From: Penium margaritaceum
Taxonomy: Eukaryota > Streptophyta > Zygnematophyceae > Desmidiales > Peniaceae
Length of the DNA: 64,000 bases
NCBI GenBank assembly: GCA_023375785.1
Contig: SZWC01002447.1
Coordinates: 43,449-107,448 of the forward strand
Reading direction: 5' to 3'
The translations under genes and the position numbers were made by a program. Every line of letters begins with the position of its first letter. The first letter of the stretch is position 1. Below are positions 10,760-23,138 of the stretch, piece after piece. Under the pieces are notes generated by a model, which made no database searches, was not told where the DNA came from, and worked only from the letters and a program-made list of their open reading frames with translations.

Positions 10760-12795
10760 CATATGCCACTAACCATGACCAAAAGAATTTCACAGTGTGT
10801 GGTCAACGTTGGAACCTCATAAAACGAGTCACAAATTGTCTGAGGGGCAATAATGGGTTTGGAACACTAGTTACAAAGTAGCAAGTAAAAAGAACTTCAA
10901 CAAGTAGTGGCACGGTGTGGCTAGCGTGCACAGTGACCAACCAAATATGCATATGTTACTGACTATGATCAAAGAAGTCCACTATGCGTGGTCAACATTG
11001 ACAACTCATAACACGCGTCACAAATGGTCAGAGGAAGAGACGATGGTTTGGGAACCCTATGTATCGACTAGAAAGGACAAAGAACTTCAATACATAGTGG
11101 CCAAGAGTGGCTACTATGCACACCAAACAACCAAACTAGGCATATGTCACTGACCATGATCACAAAATTTGAGCATGGGTGGTCAACGTTCACACGAGTC
11201 ACAAATGGCCAGAGGAGGAAAGAATGGTTTCGGAATATTAGTTTTCAACTAGCAAGTACAACGACCTTCAAAACGTAGTAGCACGGTGTGGCTACCATAC
11301 ACAATTACCGACCAATGTAGGCATATATAGTGCCTTTGACCAAAGAAATCCCCTGTGTTTGGTCAACGTTGAAAACTCATAATATGAGTCACAAATGGTC
11401 AGAGGGGGAAACAATGGTTTGGGAACATCGGGTATCAACTAGCAAGCACAGGGACCTTCAATACGTAGTGGCACGGTTTGGCTACCATGAACAATGACCA
11501 ACCAAAGTAGGCATGTGTCACTGACCATGACCAAAGCATGTCACTATGTGTGGTCAACTTTGACAACTCATAACACGAGTCACAAACGGTCACAGGGGGA
11601 AACAATGGTTTGGGAACACTAGTCATCAACTAGCAAGTACAAACCCCTTCAACAAGTAGTGGCATGGGGTGGCTAGCTTGCACAGTGACCAACCAAAGGA
11701 TGCATACATCACTGACTATGACCAAAGAAGTCCTTTATGTGTGGTCAATATTGACAACTCATAACACAAGTTACACATGGTCGGAGTAAGAGAGAATGGT
11801 TAGGGAACCCTATGTATTGACTAGAGAGTACAAAGAACTTCAATACGTAGTGGCATGGTGTGGCTACTATGCAAACCAAACAACCAATCTAGGCATATGT
11901 CACCGACCATGACCAAAGAATTTCAATATGGGTGGTCAGCCTGCACAACCCATAACACGAGTCACAAATGGGCAGAGGGGGAAACAATGGTTTAGGAATA
12001 TAAGTTTTCAACTAGCAAGTACAATGACCTACAATAAGTAGTAGCACGTTGTGGCTACCATGCACAATGACCAACCAGAGTAGGCATATGTACTGCCTTT
12101 GACCAACAGAATCCGATGTGTTTGTTCAACGTTGACAACTCATAAAACGAGTCAGAAATGGCCAGAGGGGGAAACAATGGTTTGGGAACCCCAGGTATCA
12201 ACTAGCAAGGACAATGAACTTCAATAAGTAGTGGCATGGTGTGGCCACCATGTACACTGACCAACCAAGGAAGGCATATGTCACTGACCCTGAGCAAAGA
12301 ATGTCACTATGTGTGGTGAAATTGGACAACTCATAACACGAGTCACAAATGGTCAAAGGGGGAAATAATGGTTTGTGAATACCAGTTATTCATTAGCAAG
12401 TACAAAGACATTCAATATGTAGTGGCACAGTGTGGCTACCATGCACAGTGACCAGCCAAATTATGCACATGTCATAGACCATGACCAAACATTCTCACTT
12501 CATGTGGTCAACGTTGATAATTCACAACAAGGGTCACAGATAGTCAAAGGGGGTAACAATGGTTTGGGAACACAAGCTATCAACTAGAAAGTACAAAGAA
12601 GTTCAATACGTAGTGACACAGCGTGGCAACCATGTACAGTGACAAACCAAAGTAAGCATATGCCACTAACCATAACCAAACGAATTTCAAAGTGTGTGGT
12701 CAACATTGAAAACTCATAATACGAGTCAGAAATGGTCAAAGGGGGAAACAATGGGTCATGAACACTAGTTATGAAATAGCAAATACAAAGACCTT
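10760..12795 (+). repeat. segmental duplication within the satellite, copy 2 (paired with 6564-8600)
   Basis: This carries the same private variants as copy 1, including the A monomer with GAGGAAGAGACGATGG, the GGCCAAG change and the four-monomer unit at about 11051-11804. Boundaries are by eye. The similarity shows array growth by blocks larger than one higher-order unit. Confidence 0.75.
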
Positions 12796-14240
12796 CAAAA
12801 AGTAGTGCAACGATGTGGCTAGCGTGTATAGTGACCAACCAAATTAGGCAAATATCACTGACCATGACCAAAGAAGTTTAGTATGGGTGGTCAGCGTTCA
12901 CAACCCATAACATGAGTCACAAATGGTCAGAGGGGGAAACAATGGTTTGACAAGCAGGTATGAATACCTTTTGTATGTATTGGCATGGTGGGGCTACTAT
13001 GCACACCAAACAACCAAACTAGGTATATGTCACTGACCATGACCAAAGAATTTTTTCAATATGGGTGGTCAATGTTCACAACCCATTACACGAGTCAGAA
13101 ATGGTCAGAGGGGGAAACAATGGTTTTGGAATATTACTTTTCAACTATCAAGTACAACAAACTTCAATAAATAGTACCACGGTGCGGCTACCATGCACAA
13201 TGACCGACCAAAGTATGCACATGCAGTGCATTTGACCAAAGAAATCCGCTATGTGTGGTAAATGTTGACAACTCATAATAAGAGTGACAAATGGTCAGAG
13301 GGGGAAACAATTTTTTGGGAACACGAGGTATCAACTAGCAAGCACAGGGACCTTCAAGAAGCTGTGGCACGGTGTGGCTACCACGTACAATGACCAACCA
13401 AAGTAAGTATGTGTCACTGACCATGACCAAAGAATGTCACTATGTGTTGTCAACTTTGACAACTCATAACACGAGTCACAAATGGTCAGAGGGGGAAACA
13501 ATGGTTTGTGAATACTTGTTATCGATTAGAAAGTACAAAGACCTTCATTATGTAGTGGCACGGTGTGGCTACCATGCATAGTGACCGACCAAAGTATGCA
13601 TATGTCAGTGACCATGACCAAAGAATTTCACTTCATGTCGTCAACGTTGACAACTGACAACGAGGGTCACAGATAGTAAGAGGGGGTAACAATGGTTTTA
13701 GAACATTGGCCATCAACTAGAAAGCTCAAATACCTTCAGACGTAGTGACACAGTGTGGCAACCATGTGTATTGACAAACCAAAGTAGGCCTATGCCACTA
13801 ACCATGACCAAAAGATATTCACAGTGAGTGGTCAACGTTGAAAAGTCATAACACGAGTTAGAAAAGGTCAATGGGGGAAACAATGGGTTGAGAACGCTAT
13901 TTATTAACTAGCAAAAACAAAGACTTTCAACAAGTAGTGGCACGGTGCGGCTACTGTGCAGGGTGACCAACCAAAGGATACATACGTCACTGAATATGAC
14001 CAAGGAAGTCCACTATGTGTGGTCAACATTGACAACGCATAACAAAGGTCACAAATGGTCAGAGTGAGAGACAATGGTTTGGAAACCCTATGTATCAACT
14101 ATAAAGGACAAAAAACTTCAATACGCAGTGGCACGGTGTGGCTACTATGCACACCGAACAACCAAACTAGGCACATGCCACCGACCATGACCAAAGAATT
14201 TCAACATGGGTGGTCAGCGTGTACAACCCATAACACGAGT
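11950..14240 (+). repeat. two-unit (about 2.29 kb) satellite block, copy 1
   Basis: Diagnostic variants are GGAACCCCAGGTATCAAC (12181), AAACATTCTCACTTCATG near 12486, GTCATGAACACTAG near 12750 and the run GAATTTTTTCAATATGGG (T-run at 13051). All recur 2279-2293 bp downstream in the block at 14240-16450. The CCATGTACAG...TTTTTTCAATATGGG part recurs a third time at 25231-26500, on the far side of element 2. Confidence 0.75.
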
Positions 14241-16450
14241 CACAAATGGGCAGAGGGGGAAACAATGGTTTTGTAATATTAGTTTTCAACTAGCAAGTAC
14301 AATGACCTACAATAATTAGTAGCACGGTGTGGCTACCATGCACAATGACCGACTAGAGTAGGCATATGTACTCCCTTTGACGAACAGAATCCAATGTGTG
14401 TGGTCAACGTTGACAACTCATAATACGAGTCAGAAATGGCCAGAGGGGGAAACATTGGTTTGGGAACCCCAGGTATCAACTAGCAAGGATAAGGAACTTC
14501 AATAAGTAGTGGCACGGTGTGGCTACCATGTACACTGCCCAACCAAGGTAGGCATGTGTCACTGACCATGACCAAAGAATGTCACTATATGTGGTCAACT
14601 TTGACAACTCATAACACGAGTCACAACTGGTCAAAGGGGGTAATAATGGGTTGTGAATACTCGTGATTCATTAGCAAGTACAAAGACATTCAATATGTAG
14701 TGGCACAGTGTGGATACCATGCACAGTGACCAGCCAATTTATGCACATGTCACTGACCATGACCAAACATTCTCACTTCATGTCGTCAACGTTGACAATT
14801 CACAACAAGGGTCACAGATAGTGAAAGGGGGTAACAATGGTTTGGGAACACTTGATATTAGATAGAAAGTACAAAGACGTTCAATACAAAGTGACACAGC
14901 GTGGCAACCATGTACAGTGACAAACCAAAGTATGCATATGCCACTAACCATGACCAAACGAATTTCAAAGTGTGTGGTCAACATTGAAAACTCATAATAC
15001 GAGTCAGAAATGGTCAAAGGGGGAAACAATGGGTCATGAACACTAGTTATGAAATAGAAAATACAAAGACCTTCAAAAATTAGTGCAACGATGTGGCTAG
15101 CATGTATAGTGACCAACCAAATTAGGCATATATCACTGACTATGACCAAAGAATTTTAGTATGGGTGGTCAGCGTTCACAACCCATAACAGGAGTCACAA
15201 ATGGTCAGAGGGGGAAACAATGGTTTGGAACACTAGGTATTGACAAGAAAGTATAAATACCGTTTGTATGTATTGGCTTGGTGTGGCTACTATGCACACC
15301 AAGCAACCAAACTACGCATATGTCACTGACCATGACCAAAGAATTTTTTCAATATGGGTAGTCAACGTTCACAACCCATTACACGAGTCAGAAATGGTCA
15401 GAGGGGGAAACAATGGTCTTGGAATATTATTTTTCAACTAGCAAGTACAACAACCTTCAATAAATAGTACCACGGTGCGGCTACCATGCACAATGACCGA
15501 CCAGAGTAGGCATATGGAGTGCATTTGACCAAAGAAATCTGCTGTGTGTGGTAAATGTTGACAATTCATAATAAGAGTCACAAATGGTCAGAGGGGGAAA
15601 CAATTGTTTGGGAACACGAGGTATCAATTAGCAAGCACAGGGACCTTCAATAAGCCGTGGCACAGTGAAGCTACCACGTACAATGACCAACCAAAGTAGG
15701 TATGTGTCACTGACCATTACCAAATAATGTCACTATGTGTGGTCCAATTTAACAACTCATAACACGAGTCACAAATGGTCAGAGGGGGAAACAATGGTTT
15801 GTGAATACTTGTTATAGATTAGAATGTACAAAGACCTTCATTATGTAGTGGCACAGTGTGGCTACCATGCACAGTGACCAACCAAAGTGTGCATATGTCA
15901 GTGACCATGACCACAGAATTTCACTTCATGTGGTCAACGTTGACAACTCACAACAAGGGTCACAGATAGTAAGAGAAGGTAACAATGGTTTTATAACATT
16001 AGCTATCAACTAGAAAGCACAAATAGCTTCAGACGTAGTGACACGGTGTGGCAACCATGTATATTGACAAACCAAAGTAGGCCTATGCCACTAACCATGA
16101 CCAAAAGAATTTCACAGTGAGTGGTCAACGTTGAAAAGTCATAACAAGAGTTAGAAATGGTCAATGGGGGAAACAATGGGTTGGGAACACTAGTTATGAA
16201 CTAGTAAAAACAAACACTCTTACCAAGTAGTGCCACGGTGCGGCTAGTGTGCAGAGTGACCAACCAAAGGATACATACGTCACTGAACATGACCAAGGAA
16301 GTCCACTATGTGTGGTCAACATTGACAACGCATAGCACGAGTCACAAATGGTCAGAGGGAGAGACAATGGTTTAGAAACCCTATGTTTCAACTACAAAGG
16401 ACAAACAACTTCAATACGCAGTGGCACTGTGTGGCTACTATGCACACCGA
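14240..16450 (+). repeat. two-unit satellite block, copy 2
   Basis: This has the same diagnostic variants as the preceding block, at 14460, about 14760, about 15030 and 15344. The copies differ by scattered substitutions only. The end is approximate. Confidence 0.72.
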
Positions 16451-17479
16451 ACAACCAAACTAGGCACATGTCACTGACCGTGACCAAAGAATTTCAATAT
16501 GGGTGATCAACGTTCACAACCCATAACACGAGTCACAAATGGTCACAGAGGGAAACAATGGATTTGGAATATTAGTTTTAAACTAGAAATTACAACAAAC
16601 TTCAATAAGTAGTAGCAAGGTGTGGCTACCATGCACAATGACTGACCGAAGTAGGCATATGTACTGCCTTTGATCAAAGAAATCCGCTGTGTGTGGTCCA
16701 TGTTGACAACTCATAATACGAGTCACAAATGGTCAGAGGGATAAATAATGTTTTGGGAACACCAGGTATCAATTAGCAAGCACACGGATGTTCAATAAGT
16801 AGTGGCATGGTGTGGCTACCATGTACAATGACCAACCTAAGTAGGCATGTGTCAGTGACCATGACCAAAAAATGTCACTATGTGTGGTCAACTTTGACAG
16901 CTCATAATATGAGTCACAAACGGTCAGAGGGGGTAACAATGGTCTGTGAATACTAGTTATGGATAAGCAAGTACAAAGACCTTCAATATGTAGTGGCACA
17001 GTGTGGCTACCACGCACAGTGACCAACCAAAGTATACATATGCAACTGACCATGACCAAAAAACTTCACTTCATGCGGTCAACTTTAACAACTAACAACA
17101 AAAGTCACAGATAGACAGAGGGGGTAAAAATGGTTTTGGAACCCAGGATATTAACTAGAACGCACAAAGACCTTCAGTACGTAGTGACACTGCATGGCAA
17201 CCATGTCCAGTAACAACCCGACGTAGGCATATGCCACCAACCATGACCAAACGAATCTCCCTGTGTGTGGTCAACATTGTAAACTCATAACACGAGTCAC
17301 AAATGGTCGGAGGGGGAAACAATGGGTTGGGAATACTAGATATCAACTCGCAAGTACAAAGACCTTTAACAAGTAGTTGCACGGTGTGGCTAGTGTGCAC
17401 AGTGACCAACCAAAGGATGCATACGTCACGAGACTATGACCAAAGAAGTCCACTATGTGTGGTCAACATTGACAACTAA

Positions 17480-17914
17480 TAGCACGAGTCACAAATGGTC
17501 AGAGGGTGAGACAATGGTTTGGGAACCCTATGTATTGACTAGAAAGGACAAAGAAATTCAATACGTAGTGTCACAGTGTGGCTTCTATGCACACCCAACA
17601 ACCAAACTATGCATATGTCACTACCCATGACCAAATAATTTCAGTATGGGTGGTCAACTTTCACAACTCATAACACGAGTCACATATGGTCAGAGGGGGA
17701 AACAATGGTTTCACAACATTTTTTTCCAAAGAGCAAGTACAACAACCTTCAACAAGTAGTAGCACGGTGTGGTTACCATGCTCAACGACCGACCAAAGTA
17801 GGCATATGTACTACCTTTCACCAAATAAATCCGCTGTGTGTGGTCAACGTTGACAACTCATAACACGAGTCAGAAATTGTCAGAGGGGGAAACAATGTGT
17901 TGGGAACACCAGGT
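17480..17914 (+). repeat. satellite flank shared by elements 2 and 3, copy 1
   Basis: The segment just left of the element 2 LTR carries GAGGGTGAGACAATGG, GGCTTCTATGCAC, CCCAACAACCAAACTATGC and a GGTTTCA change. All recur just left of element 3 (about 28945-29379) at a constant offset of 11465-11466 bp, with no length change up to the LTR tip. Other units in the array lack this combination. Confidence 0.8.
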
Positions 17915-19003
17915 TGTCAAGCATGTTTTTGCCGGTCCTCCGCGGTGGGGTCAATCCGTGAACATGGGACGTGGGTATGATAGGGACCGCGTAAGGAACG
18001 CTACTCCCGCGGAGGCGGTTGAGCGAGGGGTGGCACGGAATCCGGTGGCGGTAAGAACCAGGCGCCCTCTGCACAGAAATCTCAAGCGCTTGTGGCGGAA
18101 ACCAAGGAGGGGTGAAAGTAGTAGCAAGGAGATCCGTAGTGAGAAAGGAATGAGGATCAAGCCGCAAGAAGCCGCAAAGCCACTGAAACAGTGGCAGGTG
18201 GACCAGGGTGCAAATGGAGTAATCAAGGGAGCGAAAACCAATCACCACAAGAGTTGATGCATCAATCACAGAGGAAATCCTGGAGAACAAAGCGCAGAAG
18301 ACAAAGCTTCAAAGAAGAACAGGAAGACCGCGTGCACATGCCGCGGACATAGAAGAAGATCAATAGAAGATAGGGTGCTGTGTGAGGACAAGACCGGCGG
18401 TGCGTAGCCGCACCGCGTGGAGTCCAAGTAGAAGGAAAGAGTGTGGAATAAGAGGGACAAGACCGCCGGCGTGTAGACAAGCCGTGCGGAGTTCCGACTG
18501 CATAAGACCTAGGCAGCAATGGCACAAGTCGTCTCAGTCCAGATTGAATCCATGATGATCACTCCGCAATTCATGTACTCTGATCCTGATTATCAAAGAC
18601 GTTTACCCGCTCTCATCTGTGCTCTCAGCCCTCCGCTCCTTTGCCTTCCACTACCTTTGGTCTCCTGCCCGCGGTTGGTGGGCCAAAGTGCGTGAAGAAC
18701 TAAACCCGGGGTGAAGGAAGCTTCCGGCGGTGTCCTTGCTTGCGCACGGCCGCGGAACGAGGTTCTGCGGAAAGGAGCTGGAGACCACGAGGTGGCTGGC
18801 TCGCGTGTGGCAACAAGTGGGCCACGGAGTGACATTCACCGGTGACGTTCTCCCGCAAGGGTCTAGACCAGTAGTCCGCGGATTTTCAGTTGCCTAGTAG
18901 TGGCGTCCTTACCCAGCTGCACACATATCTCATGTTGTGAGGGAACCTATTCCGCGGATAAGCGCGAAGCGAGATCAGCGCAGAGAAAGTTTAGGGCGCG
19001 GCA
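17915..19003 (+). repeat. 5' LTR of element 2 (about 1089 bp)
   Basis: It begins TGTCAAGCATG and ends GCGCGGCA at 19003, four bases before the PBS. It is related to the element 1 LTR over parts of its length but is shorter and strongly diverged. CCGCGG occurs seven times. No protein-coding capacity is credible. Confidence 0.82.
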
Positions 19004-19007
19004 AAAT

Positions 19008-19019
19008 TGGGGGTATCAG
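19008..19019 (+). other. primer-binding site, element 2
   Basis: TGGGGGTATCAG lies four bases after the LTR end, identical to the element 1 site. It contains GGTATCAG of the initiator-Met tRNA type PBS. The conserved leader that follows (TATCATGGTG, then GAGCG) aligns with element 1. Confidence 0.72.
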
Positions 19020-19096
19020 TATCATGGTGCAGTGAGCGTAGAATGTTCCTTGCTCTTTGTTCAGCAAAACTGCACGTGCCTTCAGATCAGTCATTG

Positions 19097-22000
19097 ATGT
19101 TGGCAGCAAGCTTTGTGTATCAAGATTTCAGGCGACAACAGCAGTAGTCATCAGTAAGGTGCTTCCTGCCGCGCCGAGCCATCACCTACACAGGCGGTCA
19201 GAGCTCCTCTCCTTTACTGTCCCGCACCCCGATCAGCTCCTCACCAGGCTCTGATCCGCTCGTTCAACACCGTCCGGTGACCGACTGGCTGCAACAGTTG
19301 TAGTGGCGTCGTATCACGGACGCTCTGGGCGAGCGTGTGGAAGTGGAGACCATCTCCAGCCATGGCAGCTGCGGATGCAGCCAATTCCAGCACAAATCAG
19401 AGGGGCAGGATGCTGTGGTCACGGCACTGCCATGGTTCTCCGATCCCCCACGGGCATCGGAACAGCACTTTGCTGGTGGAGAACTCAAAGTCTACCGCGG
19501 ACTGGTCTACCAACGTCGTGGCAGGCAGCATCCAGCAACGACGGTAAACCCACTTCTGCAGCACTCATCACCCACGATGCATCCCCCGCCCGAGGAGGCG
19601 CAGCCTAGAGAACAACATGGGTCCCAGGAGTACTCCATGTTGTGTGAGCAGCAGCTGGTGGCCCAGCATCAGCCGTGGGTCAATGCCGCCTCCGCAAGGA
19701 ACACGGCTTCCGCGAAGGACGGGCAGCTGGGGATGGATCCGCCACCACTGCTTGTTCGATCGGAGCAGGCGGATGGACAAGCACAAACCCCGGTGCTAGG
19801 TCCGCAGCAGACGCCAATGCACCCATAGCAACAAAACCTGAGAACCATGCGAGTGGGCCCATCGACACGCTATGTGGCCCAGGGATCCACGCAACCCGTG
19901 AACCAGCAACAGGCTCCACGGGTGCCCTCGTCCGCCGAATGTTGCCGGTGGGAGCTTTGGTTCTTTCTGCGGCGGGAATGACCCAGCTACCTAGGCCATT
20001 CCCTATATCCACCACCAATACATGGGGGATCAATGCAGGCGGGGACGACGCCGCAGCCACCTCTGACAGGGCATCCTGCAATAAGCATGCCGCCGCAGCA
20101 GGTGAATCCACGAGAAGCACTGACGGGTACCGCGCTGGCTGGAACTTTGATGCCCATGATGGGCACGCAGCATACCAGCTACTGGTCCCAACAGGTGACG
20201 GCATCGACGTAAGCAAGGACCGCGGTACAGCACCCCGTGGTGACACCACATCCACCACATGGGATGCAACCCTTTTGAGAGGCCGTCCAAGGGAGCACTG
20301 CATCTCAGCTTCACGGGGTCCAGCCACCTATGCACCAACAGCAGCCCCATGGAAGCATGACCTTAGTGTATCCCCCAGCGGCGGGTCCGCTCTCCTGGCC
20401 AACTCTGCAAACCCAGTGGGTGGGCATCACTCAGGTAGGAGTGAGTCAGCAGCCCTTTGTGCCATGCGCGTAGCCACCGCTGCCCCAAGGGGCACCGCCA
20501 CCACCCTAGTACTCCGCCCACACCTACCAGCAGCTTCATCTGCCGCATCTTGCCAAAACCATGCCAGCCGGTGTAACTCCCAATATGCCACCACCGATAT
20601 CGCAACTCCCGTTACTACCACAAAGTCACCTACACCCACCGCTGTCGCAAATAATGAGATGTCAACACCTTGCACGAACAACGACCCATCCCCTCCCGCT
20701 GCCACCAGCTGCAATCACCAATGCTGCTGTGATCTCCACCACGCAGACGAACTGGACGCCTCGGCTGAAGGCACCGCAGACGCAGGGACCTCCGGCCCCG
20801 CCCCTTGGGATGACCTTATTATCCGCACCTTACACTACCTCACTGCCAGCTCCCTCTTGGCACATGTACCAGCCATACGTACACCCAGGCCCGCAGGAGG
20901 CCGCAATGCAACCTTCCGTACAAGCCCACCATGCTGGCTACTCCACGACCCTGTCTGCCAATCTTCACCCTCCAACTGCTGTGACTACATTGATGACTAA
21001 CCGCAGTACAGAACCGCAGCTGCAGTACATCCACTCAGAACCTGCAAACCTCCCGCGGTTGCATTCTTTCAAGGGTGTCCCGGAGGAAGATCCTTGAGTC
21101 TGGCTCAAACAGATTACCCTCTATGCCAGTATTGACCGAATTCCACTAGACCTCCGTCTTGCCACCGAAGAACTCCACCTTCAAGGGGCTACAGCTGACT
21201 GGTATAATGCACGCGCACCTTTTCCATCGTTTGATGATTTTGGCAACGCCCTCATTGAGCGCTTCAAGCATTTGTCAAAGAGGAACCACTACAAAAGATT
21301 GAGAAGGAAGTAATGAGCAAGGATGATGACATCCGCAGATTCCTTGACTAGTTCCTTACTTGGGCTTATGTGGCCAAGAATCCGCAAGGAGAAGGCCTTC
21401 CGCTGTGGGTCCTCCTACAGAACCTGATCCGCGCGCTCCCTGACGAGGTGAGCGGTCTCATGATCGCTGATCGGTACCGCTCTCTCCAGGACGCGGTGCA
21501 AGACGCTACCGCTATATCCACTTGTCAGTGCTCTACTCACCAGCATCATGGGGGAGAAACCAACGCATCGCCCCCCCACACAAAACCAGCCCCCGCCGCA
21601 GCAGAAGCCCACGGCTTGCTATACCTGCCAAAGCCTGGAACATATTGCATGGGACTGTCCTTGCAAATGACAGGCAGCTCCGCGCCCTGACCTTGTCCCC
21701 CAGGACCCCATGGCCCTGCAGTGGCGCGAGTACTACATCTAGTCGTGGCCACGTCTGCAGCAGCAGCCGCAGCAGCAACAACAGCAGCAGTACCACCAGC
21801 AGCAACCGCGCCCTCTCCAACCCGGCCAAGCCCATACAAGACAAAGCCACCTCCCAAACCCTCAAGCAACTGCGGATACCCCCGCCGACGCATGCAACGT
21901 TAAACTGGTCTTGCCCATGGCTGAGCATGAAACCACAGAGGTGCCTCCCACTCTGGAAGAAGTGGCACTCATCACGCAGGCCCAGCGATCGAGCTCCACG

Positions 22001-22100
22001 AATGGCACATGCAGGCGGCCGCGCGGCTGCAGAGTGACCTGCGTCGATAGGCAAAAGCTTTTAAGGCCCAGCTGCAGGAGGTCGTGGCAGCCCGTTCGGT
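19097..22100 (+). pseudogene. gag (element 2)
   Basis: The start ATG at 19097 aligns with the ATG at 5174 of element 1. The N-terminal part includes DWLQQL...WRRITDALGERVEVET, then a long Pro/Gln-rich stretch. The capsid-like core (PRLHSF...YNARAPF...ERFKHL) begins at 21053. Stops include TAG near 19142, TAG 19301, TAG 19826, and a TGA at about 21096 replacing the Trp of DPW. A one-base loss near 21272, within the KEEAL motif, shifts the frame. An extra C in the run near 21570 restores it before the zinc knuckle. A longer open frame overlaps in another phase (19675-21000); it has no family features and reflects codon composition. The gene is non-functional. Confidence 0.85.
21617..21658 (+). 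other. Gag CCHC zinc knuckle (element 2)
   Basis: C-Y-T-C-Q-S-L-E-H-I-A-W-D-C keeps all four ligands of CX2CX4HX4C; one Arg has become Trp. A TGA follows five codons later. Confidence 0.9.
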
Positions 22101-22103
22101 GTA

Positions 22104-22120
22104 CCCCCCCCCCCCCCCCC
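22104..22120 (+). repeat. 17-base cytosine homopolymer in the gag-protease linker
   Basis: An uninterrupted run of 17 C, soon followed by seven A. The aligned position in element 3 (31974-31981) has eight C. The expansion changes the reading frame between gag and protease. Its exact length may be an assembly uncertainty. Confidence 0.85.
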
Positions 22121-22154
22121 ACCAAAAAAATATCGCACCACAAACCCAGGGCCA

Positions 22155-22730
22155 ATGGATGGTCTACCCGCGGCGGCCACCCTATCCGCTCTCACGAACC
22201 CCCTGCCACTTCCCCTGCTTCCGCAGATTCTCCAGATCTGGTGGAAGAGCTCTTTACCACCCCTGTTGCGTCTGTCAACTTCTTTGACTTCCTTTGCATC
22301 CATTCTGAACTGGCTCCGCGGCTCAAGGAGGAACTCACCAGGGCCAAAAAATCGTCTCCAGGCCGTTGGCATCTTGCTCACCTGTGCCACTCTGCCACAT
22401 GGCACCCAGAATACCCAACGGATCATGGTAGAGACACCACTGGCTTTGACCACAGAAGAAGTGGACTGGGGATGGGCTCCACAGCCTTTGAAACCACCCC
22501 GCCGCGATGATTGTCACTATGAGGTTGCCTGCTCTGTGGCCAGGATCTATGGCCAGAATTTTGTTACCATCATTGACACTTGTGGAACCCATACCACGGT
22601 AGCCCTCCGCGTCCTCTGGCTGGTCGGATGGACAGATCGCATTCTTCCTACACGCCGGTTGTTCAGCAACGAGGCGGGTGGGATGGACTATGCAAATGGA
22701 GAAGTGCGCAGATTGCCATTACAAGTGTGA
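22155..22730 (+). pseudogene. retropepsin-like protease with Cys in place of the catalytic-loop Gly (element 2)
   Basis: An open stretch of 191 codons carries the conserved segments SLPPLLRLST...ASILNWL, ALTTEEVDWGWAPQPL and VALRVLWLVGW. The active-site loop at 22575-22583 reads D-T-C, followed by G-T, where elements 1 and 3 read D-T-G followed by A-T. The Gly of the DTG triad is essential in retropepsins, so activity is unlikely. The frame ends at a TGA (codon 22728-22730) that replaces a Gly codon retained in element 1 (QVGSLHEP). Element 3 has the same TGA at the same place, so this stop predates the separation of elements 2 and 3. Confidence 0.83.
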
Positions 22731-23138
22731 TCTCTCCATGAGCCAGTAGACGTACAGATCACACAGGCCCAAACCTACAACATTCTCCTGTGCATGGACT
22801 ACCTCCTTCCACGACAAGTCAACCTTCTATTCTCCCTGGGTGTAGTGCAGCTCACATCCGCCGCAGGAACCAAGGAGTACGCCCTCATCATCGTGGGTGA
22901 CCGAGTGACGATGCCAGTGACCGGCGGTGCGCCCTTCTCCCTCTAAGATGCCAAACACAAAGATTCACTCACCCGCACCCACTTCAGCCAGACCTCCGTG
23001 GAAGCCGTTCTTGATACAAAACAGGTTCCTGGCAACGAATGGCGAGAACTCTCCGTGAATCATGTGGAACCAGGAGTACGCGCTAACCTTCTTGCGTTAT
23101 AGCAGCAGAGCAAGCATGCATTTGGCTAGGGCCATCCC

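Larger units (their letters stand above)
6564..17914 (+). repeat. 191-bp satellite, plus orientation, six-monomer higher-order array (left arm, first block)
   Basis: About 59 tandem monomers. Successive copies of TCACAAATGG fall at 6821, 7012, 7200, 7391, 7582 and 7773, a 188-191 bp step. Six monomer types recur in fixed order. A: GGAACCCTATGTA and CTACTATGCACACC. B: GGAATATTAGTTTTCAAC and TACTGCCTTTGACC. C: GGGAACACCAGGTATC. D: TGTGAATACTAGTTATCGAT. E: CACAGATAGT and GTGACACGGCGTGGCAACC. F: GGGTTGGGAACAC, GGCTAGCGTGCACAG, GGATGCATACGTCAC. Type-A copies recur at about 7615, 8761 and 9908, then 11051, giving a 1143-1147 bp unit. There is no gene in this stretch: short ORFs recur with the repeat, and 191 is not a multiple of three. 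Confidence 0.97.

Noticed and set aside
6564-17914. Regularly spaced direct repeats resembling a CRISPR array
   Set aside because: The repeated unit is the full 191-bp monomer with no unique spacers, in a eukaryotic retroelement context.
19675-21000. Open frame of 441 codons overlapping gag of element 2
   Set aside because: It lies in a different phase from the frame that carries the capsid core and zinc knuckle. The CAN/CCN-rich gag sequence gives few stops in this phase. The translation (Ala, Thr, Ser, Pro) shows no motif, and the matching frame in element 3 is broken.
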